Source: Neocallimastix lanati (nom. inval.) | Lineage: Eukaryota; Neocallimastigomycota; Neocallimastigomycetes; Neocallimastigales; Neocallimastigaceae | NCBI GenBank assembly: GCA_016946835.1 | Contig: JACVTC010000059.1 | Location: 30,001 to 94,000, forward strand | Direction: 5' to 3' | DNA: 64,000 nt | Shown: positions 54,113-64,000 of the stretch, piece after piece | Position numbering within the stretch: position 1 is the stretch's first letter | Layout: each line of letters begins with the position of its first letter | Program-made: the position numbers and the translations under genes | The notes under the pieces: generated by a model | Seen by the model: only the letters and a program-made list of their open reading frames with translations | Told to the model about the DNA's origin: nothing | The model's database searches: none

Positions 54113-54170
54113 TGTTTAACGACTAAGTCAATTAGAGTCAATGAGACTTTTAATCTTTTAAAATTAGTAA
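54113..54170 (-). mobile_element. Small remnant of a copia-type LTR/primer-site junction
   Basis: About 55 bp align with the copia leader/primer-site/LTR edge at 32748-32802. Both share TAACGA/CAACGA, then GAGTCAATGAGA, a TTAATC word and TTAAAATT. Here the tRNA-like word is GAGACTTTTAATC, closer to tRNA-Lys(UUU). It lies just left of the SINE. Only this scrap is visible; it is a fossil. Confidence 0.5.
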
Positions 54171-54185
54171 TTTAGGATTTTAAAA
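54171..54185. repeat. Left target-site duplication of the SINE
   Basis: TTTAGGATTTTAAAA, repeated exactly at 54632-54646. Confidence 0.9.
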
Positions 54186-54634
54186 GCCATGTTGGTCCAG
54201 TCGGTTAGGACGATACAGGTCACTGTAGAGGGCGGGGTTCGAATCCTCGGCATGGCACCAAATAATCGGATGAGGTTTCTATCCTGGGATATCATGAGAC
54301 CACACGTGATGTCCATAAGGCTTTCCCTCAAATGATTATTTCACCCATCCCTGATACTACGCTTTGAATTGAAGCATAGACCTTGATGATTGTAAAATTT
54401 CCAATCGCCAATGATTACACCCACTAGGGAGGAGTTAATGGTTCCGTTCTGATGCTCGTGGTCATTAGAGATATATGTAGGAACGTTAGGAATGCATCTC
54501 CGGGCAGTGTGTAACGACGATTGAGAGCGGCGAAGCTGATACAGTATGCCAATAACTCATCACCTTACAGTTAATTAATAACTGTATGGCCATATGGGAG
54601 ATGGGTACCCATATGTGCAAGTCTATGTTTTTTT
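54186..54634 (+). mobile_element. tRNA-derived SINE, full length
   Basis: Begins with a tRNA-like head (54186-54260): 7-bp acceptor stem GCCATGT/GCATGGC, D arm GTCC/GGAC, T arm CGGGG/CCTCG, and an encoded ACCA. The anticodon arm is irregular but contains GGTCAC, reminiscent of tRNA-Asp(GUC). A body of about 370 bp follows with much higher G+C than the surroundings. It ends in a hairpin (ACAGTTAATTAATAACTGT), GATGGGTACCCAT and a T run, a possible Pol III stop. A perfect 15-bp duplication flanks it, the hallmark of target-primed insertion. It makes no protein and would depend on a LINE machinery. A truncated sister copy lies at 10546-10632. Confidence 0.93.
54193..54246 (+). promoter_or_regulatory. 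Internal Pol III promoter (A and B boxes) of the SINE
   Basis: A box TGGTCCAGTCGG at 54193-54204 and B box GGTTCGAATCC at 54236-54246. The B box is a perfect match to the consensus. Spacing is normal for a tRNA-type promoter. Confidence 0.85.
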
Positions 54635-54646
54635 AGGATTTTAAAA
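54632..54646. repeat. Right target-site duplication of the SINE
   Basis: Exact repeat of 54171-54185. The first Ts may also belong to the element's T tail. Confidence 0.88.
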
Positions 54647-54703
54647 TTATGATATAGAATTAAATATTTAATTTTTGACGCAAATTACATGGAGAGTGTT
54701 GTA

Positions 54704-54712
54704 TTTCGTAAT
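54704..54712. repeat. Left 9-bp target-site duplication of the MULE
   Basis: TTTCGTAAT, repeated at 59506-59514. Confidence 0.88.
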
Positions 54713-54765
54713 GGGGAGTGTGCATTTCGAAAATTTTTATTACAAAAATTTGTATTTTGTTGTAT
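54713..54765 (+). repeat. Left terminal inverted repeat of the MULE
   Basis: Matches the reverse complement of the right end (about 59452-59505) with differences only in the outermost bases. Confidence 0.92.
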
Positions 54766-55566
54766 GGCTTAAATATTTTTAATTTTAAGCCACTTAATTT
54801 TATTAAAAATTTAATGAATAATAATTAATTAATTAAATAAATAAAATTACAATTTTCAAAAATTTTCAAACACGTAATCTTACGTGGGGCGTATATCTAA
54901 TTGTATCATAATTTTGTGGCTTTTTTCTACAATTTTTAAAAGCCATATATTCACAATATGGCGTGAATAATAAATGTGGTGATATTTTATGACGAAAATT
55001 TATAAGCCACCAAGAATTTGGCGAAATTTAACTGGACGAAATTCAACTTTTGGCGAAATACAACACTTCAATAAATAATAATTAGGTTAGGTATTTCTAT
55101 TTAACATTGAAAAATAAAATAAAAATAAATAAACATTTTATTTTTTAATGCTTAAAAAATAAAATAAAAATAAGAAATAAGAAAACTTTTTTTTTAAACA
55201 TTGAAAAATAAAATAAAAATAAATAAACATTTTATTTTTTAAGCATCAAAAAATAAAAAAAAAAAAAAATAAGAAATAAGAAAACTTCTTTTTTAAACAT
55301 TAAAAAATAAAATAAAAATAAATAAAAATTTATTTTTTAAGCATTAAAAAATAAAAAAAATAAAATAAAACAAAAAAATAAAAAATAAAAATAAAAATAA
55401 ATAAATAAAATAGTAAATAAAGAAATAATAAATAATTAATAATTAAATAATTATTTAAATAATTATATAATTAATTAAAAAAAGGTTTATTATTTTAAAT
55501 ATTAAAAAAAAAAAAAAAGTTTCAAAGCATTTATTAAAATATTTTATTGAAAAATTTTAATTATTA
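54766..55566 (+). other. Subterminal and 5' region of the MULE
   Basis: Contains repeated CGAAA/TTTCG words (for example GGCGAAATTTAACTGG and GGCGAAATACAACACTTC near 55020-55069). Three direct copies of a block with AAATAAAATAAAAATAAATA plus CATTTTATTTTTTAA follow at about 55105-55345. Subterminal repeats are typical transposase-binding candidates; this role is inferred. Confidence 0.55.
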
Positions 55567-57003
55567 ATGGAAGACAATATAGAAATTGAAATAAGTGAAA
55601 CAAATCGAGGAAATGAACAAATTATTATTAATAAAAAACACAAATTTAATTTTTCATTTCAAAGGAAAGATAAATCAAAAATTTATAGATGCACTGAATA
55701 TAAGACTTTAAATAAATGTAAATCTTTAATTATTTTAAATGATAAAAAGGAGGTTTTAAAATATGAAAGTTTACATAACCATCTCGAAAAAGAAATTGAT
55801 GTGTCTATATCAGTAGCAAAGCATAAAATTAAGGAAGAAATTAAGAAAAATTCAATTCCTATGGATATAAAACCTAAACATATATTTAATGCCGTTTCTC
55901 AAGAAATGGGACTTATATGTCCCGAATATAGTACAATTAGATCCCAAATAATAAGAAATATAAATAAACAATTTCCTCCAAACATAAAAGGTTTTGATGA
56001 TATTCCCATTGAATCAGAATATTATAAAATGAAAAGAAATGAAAATTTTATGATATTTAAAAATACTGATCTAATAATCTTTCAATCACCATTCCAAGCA
56101 TATTTATATTCGAATTATCATAAAAATATATTTGCGGACGGTACATTTTATGCAGCACCGAAATTTAGTTATCAGTTATTTATAACAAGAACTTATGTTG
56201 GGGAATTTAATATGCTTTACACTACTTCCATTTCTATATTAAAAAATAAAAAACAATCTACATATGAAACATTATTTAAAGAAATAAAAAAAAATGCAAA
56301 TAAATTTAGGAGTAATACATTAATTACTACAATTAATTTTCATTGTGATTTTGAACAAGGTATATCTAATGCCGCAAAAAAAGTTTTTCCCAATATAAAT
56401 ATTAAATATTGTGTTTGGCATTACAAAAGATCATTAGAAAAACAAAAAAATATATTATGTTATCATGAAGTGAAGAATAATAATAATGTATATATTTATT
56501 ATAAAGCTATTTCGAACTTACCGTTTATAAACCCTAACTATATATTTGATATTTATATTATAATAAAAAGAATTTATCAAAAAAAAAAGTATAATAATTT
56601 TCTGCAATTTTTAGAATATTTTAATAAAAATTATTTACTTAAGTATAATGTTAATAATTGGAATTATTATGAAAATATAGAGCATTTAACAAACAATGCA
56701 TCAGAATCTTATAATAGCTACTTAAATAATATATTTCCAAATAAACCTTTATTTTATAAATTAATATATATATTAAAAGAAGAAGAAAACTTATCTTATA
56801 ATGATTATCAAAGGAGAACTAAAGGAAATTGGAAAAAAAAGCAAAAAATATTTAGTGCAACTGATGAAATTAAAATTTTAATTGAAAATTACAAAAGTAA
56901 GGAAATAAATTTATTTTATAATGGATGCAACAGAAATGAATTAATTAAATTATGGAAAGAATGTTTAATTGATTTAAACGATATAAATATTAATTTAAAA
57001 TAA
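55567..57003 (+). CDS. MULE transposase with FLYWCH-type zinc finger
   Basis: 478-aa intronless transposase. The N-terminal FLYWCH/WRKY-GCM1-like finger has C42, C51, H70 and H72 (YRCTEYKTLNKCKS...LHNHL), expected to bind the terminal repeats. The MULE catalytic core follows: D191 in FADGTFYAAP, D261 in FHCDFEQGISNA, and E380 in NNASESYNSYLN, with the typical CX2H (C282, H285 in YCVWHYKRS) after the second Asp. All three catalytic residues and the finger are present and the frame is open, so the protein may be active. The ATG at 55567 is the first in the frame. It lies inside the element defined by the 54713/59505 ends. Confidence 0.93.
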   Translation: MEDNIEIEISETNRGNEQIIINKKHKFNFSFQRKDKSKIYRCTEYKTLNKCKSLIILNDKKEVLKYESLHNHLEKEIDVSISVAKHKIKEEIKKNSIPMDIKPKHIFNAVSQEMGLICPEYSTIRSQIIRNINKQFPPNIKGFDDIPIESEYYKMKRNENFMIFKNTDLIIFQSPFQAYLYSNYHKNIFADGTFYAAPKFSYQLFITRTYVGEFNMLYTTSISILKNKKQSTYETLFKEIKKNANKFRSNTLITTINFHCDFEQGISNAAKKVFPNINIKYCVWHYKRSLEKQKNILCYHEVKNNNNVYIYYKAISNLPFINPNYIFDIYIIIKRIYQKKKYNNFLQFLEYFNKNYLLKYNVNNWNYYENIEHLTNNASESYNSYLNNIFPNKPLFYKLIYILKEEENLSYNDYQRRTKGNWKKKQKIFSATDEIKILIENYKSKEINLFYNGCNRNELIKLWKECLIDLNDININLK

Positions 57004-57138
57004 ATAATCTTAATTTAAAAAAATGCTAGAAAAATAAAAATTTATTTATTTTAAATTTATATTTATAATCGTTTAAATAATAATTAAATAATCTTAATTT
57101 AAAAAAATGCTAGAAAAATACAAATTTATTTACCTATT
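57004..57138. repeat. Direct repeat of about 47 bp after the transposase gene
   Basis: TAATCTTAATTTAAAAAAAT followed by GCTAGAAAAATA occurs twice, starting near 57006 and 57088. It overlaps the likely 3' UTR of the transposase. Confidence 0.85.
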
Positions 57139-57230
57139 GTGTTTATTTAATAATCTTAATAGAAATTATCTTTTAGTTATTTTTATTAAGTAATTTATAA
57201 CTAAAACCGATTTATTTGATACTAGTTAAA

Positions 57231-57516
57231 ATTTTATTAATATCAATATCAATATTATATAATTATAAATTTTATTAATATCAATATCAATATTATATAA
57301 TTATAAATTTTATTAATATCAATATCAATATTATATAATTATAAATTTTATTAATATCAATATCAATATTATATAATTATAAATTTTATTAATATCAATA
57401 TCAATATTATATAATTATAAATTTTATTAATATCAATATCAATATTATATAATTATAAATTTTATTAATATCAATATCAATATTATATAATTATAAATTT
57501 TATTAATATCAATATA
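57231..57516. repeat. 38-bp minisatellite, 7.5 copies
   Basis: Seven identical 38-bp units (ATTTTATTAATATCAATATC then AATATTATATAATTATAA) and a partial eighth. No difference is visible between units, so the array is young or homogenised. Confidence 0.95.
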
Positions 57517-57949
57517 CTTTTCAAAATTAATTATGGTATTAAAAATATTAAATTCAATAAAAGATTTTTATTATTTTATTAAAATTATAATTGTTATTAT
57601 TATATTTTAATAATAATTGATTCATATTGATCAAACATTATAAATATTACTATGCAAATAATTAATTATTTTAATAGGATCAATTATTCAACTCTTATTG
57701 TTTTAATTTTTAATTCTTATATCATTTAAATTAATATATATATATATATCGTTTATGAAAATATGAATTATAAATAATTAAAATTATTTACTTTTCATTT
57801 AAATTTTTTTATTTACTATAATAATATATAATAATTAAAAGACAAACGTTATTATAACTAATTTTTTTTTTTTTTAGAAAAATAAATGAAAAAAATTAAA
57901 ATATATAAGATTCCTATATATATAAAATAATTATTATATTTTATTTTAT

Positions 57950-59175
57950 TATATATTTATTTTATTTTATTTTATTTTATTTTATTTTATTTTATTATAT
58001 TTTTTTTTTTTTTATTTTATTTTATTTTATTTTATTTTATTCAATCTGTACTTATATTTATGTTTCTACTATTCATTTTATTTTATTTTATTTTATTTTA
58101 TTTTATTTTATTTTATTTTATTTTATAATATTTTATTTTATTTTATTTTATTCAATCTGTACTTATATTTATGTTTCTACTATTCATTTTATTTTATTTT
58201 ATTATATTTTTTTTTTTTTATTTTATTTTATTTTATTTTATTTTATTTTATTCAATCTGTACTTATATTTATGTTTCTACTATTCATTTTATTTTATTTT
58301 ATTTTATTTTATTTTATTTTATTCAATCTGTACTTATATTTATGTTTCTACTATTCATTTTATTTTATTTTATTTTATTTTATTTTATTTTATTTTATTT
58401 TATTTTATTTTATTTTATTTTATTTTATTTTATTTTATTCAATCTGTACTTATATTTATGTTTCTACTATTTATTTTATTTTATTTTATTTTATTTTATT
58501 TTATTTTATTCAATCTGTACTTATATTTATGTTTCTACTATTCATTTTATTTTATTTTATTTTATTTTATTTTATTTTATTTTATTTTATTTTATTTTAT
58601 TTTATTTTATTTTATTTTATTTTATTTTATTCAATCTGTACTTATATTTATGTTTCTACTATTCATTTTATTTTATTTTATTTTATTTTATTTTATTTTA
58701 TTCAATCTGTACTTATATTTATGTTTCTACTATTCATTTTATTTTATTTTATTTTATTTTATAATATTTTATTTTATTTTATTTTATTCAATCTGTACTT
58801 ATATTTATGTTTCTACTATTCATTTTATTTTATTTTATTTTATTTTATTTTATTTTATTCAATCTGTACTTATATTTATGTTTCTACTATTCATTTTATT
58901 TTATTTTATTTTATTTTATTTTATTTTATTTTATTTTATTTTATTCAATCTGTACTTTATTTTTAATATTCTACTATTCATTTTATTTTATTTTATTTTA
59001 TTTTATTTTATTTTATTTTATTTTATTTTATTTTATTTTATTTTATTTTATTTTATTTTATTTTATTTTATTTTATTTTATTTTATTTTATTATATTCAA
59101 TCTGTACTTTCTTATTTAATATTCTACTTTTTATTTTATTTTATTATATTTTATTTTATTCAATCTGCATTTTCT
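57950..59175 (+). repeat. Composite (TTTTA)n satellite with a conserved 33-bp block
   Basis: Runs of TTTTA are interrupted by a fixed block, CAATCTGTACTTATATTTAT then GTTTCTACTATTC, 13 times (from about 58041 to 59160). The last two or three blocks are diverged. The number of TTTTA units between blocks varies. Phe/Ile/Leu/Tyr-only ORFs read through here are artefacts. It lies within the MULE between the transposase gene and the right end. Confidence 0.95.
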
Positions 59176-59451
59176 GTTGATAATATAAACAAGGTATTAA
59201 TGTATTAATAATAATTAATAATATTTAAAATAAAATAAAAAAAATATTATTATTATTTTATATACGTAGTAATTATATATATATATATATATATATATTT
59301 TTATTTAATTTTCTAAAAAAAATTTTTTTAGTCATAATAAACGTTTGTCTTAATTATTTTTATTATTATTTAAAAATTTTTTATTCATTTATAATTTATT
59401 TATTCATTTATTTATTTATCACATTATAATACGCCATGTTTTCCGAAATAC

Positions 59452-59505
59452 AATACAACAAAATACAAATTTTTGTAATAAAAATTTTCGAAATGACACA
59501 CCCCC
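59452..59505 (-). repeat. Right terminal inverted repeat of the MULE
   Basis: Reverse complement of 54713-54765, ending ACACACCCCC. The subterminal CGAAATACAATACAAC lies just inside. Confidence 0.92.
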
Positions 59506-59514
59506 TTTCGTAAT
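59506..59514. repeat. Right 9-bp target-site duplication of the MULE
   Basis: TTTCGTAAT, identical to 54704-54712. Confidence 0.88.
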
Positions 59515-60437
59515 AAGGCTTTATAAAATTGTGGCGTTATTCATTTTTTCATTTTTGAGATGTAGCATATTATCTTATTTATAAATAAATTAATGAAAAA
59601 CGTTAAACAAATGAACATAGAAGGTTTAAAAAAAAAATTTTTTTTTCTACAACTTTTATTTAGATATTTTATTTATAAAGAATATTTTTATTTATAAAGA
59701 ATAATTTATTTGTAAAGAATATTTTATTTGTAAAGAATATTTTATTTGTAAAGAATATGTTATTTTAAAGAATACTTTTTTTAAAAATATTTTATTTTTC
59801 TGAATATTTAAATAGTATTTTTTTTATAAGATATATAAACTTTTTTAATTTAAATATAATTATAGGTTTCAATATATTTGAACTTAATTTCATATATATT
59901 TTAAATATTCTTAATACATTTATCATGATATATATTTAAATAATAAACTATATTTTATTTTTATATATTATTTAAAATTATTAATTTATTTATATTTTAA
60001 ATTATATGAAATTAATTATTATAATTATTAAAATAAGAATAATAAAAAAAAAAAAAAAAAAAAAAGGAAAAAAGTATCAATAGTAATATAAAATAAACTG
60101 CATAATAGATAAATTATAAATTATTAATATACAATTAATTCCATACATATTAAACATATATATAATTTAAAAAAATATAAATATATATTTTAAGTTTCTT
60201 AAATATCAAAATTCCTATATTATTTATTTTAATATTTAAATAAAATATACATAAAATAGCAACTTACCGATGAAATTTCCTATGAAAATATATTTTAGAT
60301 TATAGAATAGAATATATATATATATTTATAGAAGTGCGAAAATTTTACTTATTTAATTTTATATACTTTTGTTGTTTTAAAAATATATGTTATAATGAAA
60401 TAAAAATCTATTAGGAAATATAAATATCAATAAAATA
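59515..60437. other. Intergenic, 5' region of the receptor gene
   Basis: A+T-rich. A short TTTATTTATAAAGAATA-type direct repeat lies at about 59665-59760. No gene seen. Confidence 0.5.
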
Positions 60438-63512
<3,075 letters not shown>

Positions 63513-63605
63513 AAGAAAAAAAAAAAAATTTTTTTTTTTAAGAAATTTCATTAGATTACATCATAAATATAATTATTTCATATATGAAATACATTGTATG
63601 TATAT

Positions 63606-63659
<54 letters not shown>

Positions 63660-64000
63660 ATTTTAAGTAAATAACTTCAAAATTTTTTCTTAAAGAATAA
63701 AAAAAAAAAAAAAAAAAATGGTTTATATATATCTATTCATTTTAATAATATATATTTATAAAAATTTATTAATTTCTATCGTTAAAAAAGTATATAGTTT
63801 ATTTATTTTAATCATTATAAAATATGATTAAAAAATTATTTTTAAATTTCAAATTAAATATGAAATAAACAACTTTTAATTAAATTACTTCAAAAGATAA
63901 ATACAACTATATTAATTACATAATAAATCACTAAATAAATATCTGAGTAATTAAATATTAATGAAATATTCATTAATTTAGTATATTATTTATTTATTTA
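63513..64000. other. 3' flank of the receptor gene to window end
   Basis: A T run of more than 40 (about 63615-63657) and an A run near 63700-63718. No further gene visible. Confidence 0.55.

Larger units (their letters stand above)
54713..59505 (+). mobile_element. Mutator-like DNA transposon (MULE), apparently complete
   Basis: About 53-bp terminal inverted repeats: left 54713-54765 starts GGGGAGTGTGCATTTCGAAA; right, reverse-complemented, starts GGGGGTGTGTCATTTCGAAA. Beyond the first 10 bases they are identical to TTGTATTTTGTTGTAT. A perfect 9-bp target duplication, TTTCGTAAT, flanks it (54704-54712 and 59506-59514), the length Mutator-like elements produce. It carries one open 478-aa transposase gene (55567-57003), subterminal TTTCG/CGAAA words near both ends, and two satellites in its 3' half. 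With intact ends, duplication and open gene it looks recently active. Confidence 0.92.

Noticed and set aside
54186-54260. Functional tRNA gene
   Set aside because: The anticodon arm does not form a 5-bp stem with a 7-nt loop, CCA is genomically encoded, and the sequence continues into a SINE body flanked by a target duplication.
54691-55069. Separate small MITE with GTGTTGTATTTCG inverted ends
   Set aside because: Its left end lies outside and its right end inside the better-defined MULE, and no matching duplication flanks the pair; treated as subterminal words.
58041-59175. CRISPR-like repeat/spacer layout
   Set aside because: Spacers are simple TTTTA repeats of variable length, there are no cas genes, and the context is eukaryotic.
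58171-59208. Several overlapping ORFs of 130-240 codons with FILFYFI repeats
   Set aside because: Read-through of the (TTTTA)n satellite; open only because the repeat lacks stops in three frames.

Overview
The window looks like a nuclear contig from an anaerobic gut fungus (Neocallimastigomycota; genera such as Neocallimastix, Piromyces or Anaeromyces are plausible). This is an inference from four things seen together. The intergenic DNA is extremely A+T-rich, with poly-A/T runs over 30 bases and many trinucleotide tracts. Short GT-AG introns interrupt most host genes, and poly-asparagine tracts sit inside proteins. The gene content includes a spore-coat CotH-like protein, a bacterial solute-binding domain fused to a class C-type seven-helix receptor, lineage-expanded Zn2Cys6 regulators and a MULE transposase. 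No species is claimed.

Layout. Positions 1-16669 (minus strand) hold three tandem paralogous Zn2Cys6 transcription factor genes. They share four introns at the same sites and phases. The first runs off the left edge, the second is complete (929 aa), and the third carries one frame disruption near its 3' end and a very large Asn tract. An intronless, bacterial-looking aldo/keto reductase lies at 18089-18931 (+). Positions 20537-33113 are a transposon cluster. It contains a 2.9 kb non-autonomous LTR element with one ORF, a 0.75 kb MITE with a 9-bp target duplication, and a Ty1/copia element on the minus strand with nearly identical LTRs. A fragment of a Ty3/gypsy chromovirus with one LTR is nested inside the copia element. 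A decayed coding remnant of unknown family follows (33600-35064).

Positions 38036-40280 (+) encode a secreted CotH-like protein (3 exons, 593 aa). Downstream are a LINE 3'-end remnant (41040-41940) and a decayed CotH relative (43430-43640). A desert of about 7.5 kb (43641-51109) holds only duplications, inverted repeats and microsatellites. A 495-aa protein of unknown function lies at 51110-52597. Next comes a well-preserved tRNA-derived SINE (54186-54634, 15-bp target duplication), directly beside a complete-looking 4.8 kb MULE (54713-59505, about 53-bp terminal inverted repeats, 9-bp target duplication, open 478-aa transposase). Two unusual satellites sit in the MULE's 3' half. The window ends with a 5-exon gene for a 749-aa solute-binding/seven-helix receptor (60438-63512).

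No operon logic applies. The host genes are independently transcribed, and the mobile elements explain most non-genic structure. The most unusual observations are the SINE with its encoded CCA, the half-tRNA-Lys primer site of the copia element, the fold-back at the LTR/leader junction of the small LTR element, and the ordered (TTTTA)n/33-bp composite satellite inside the MULE.
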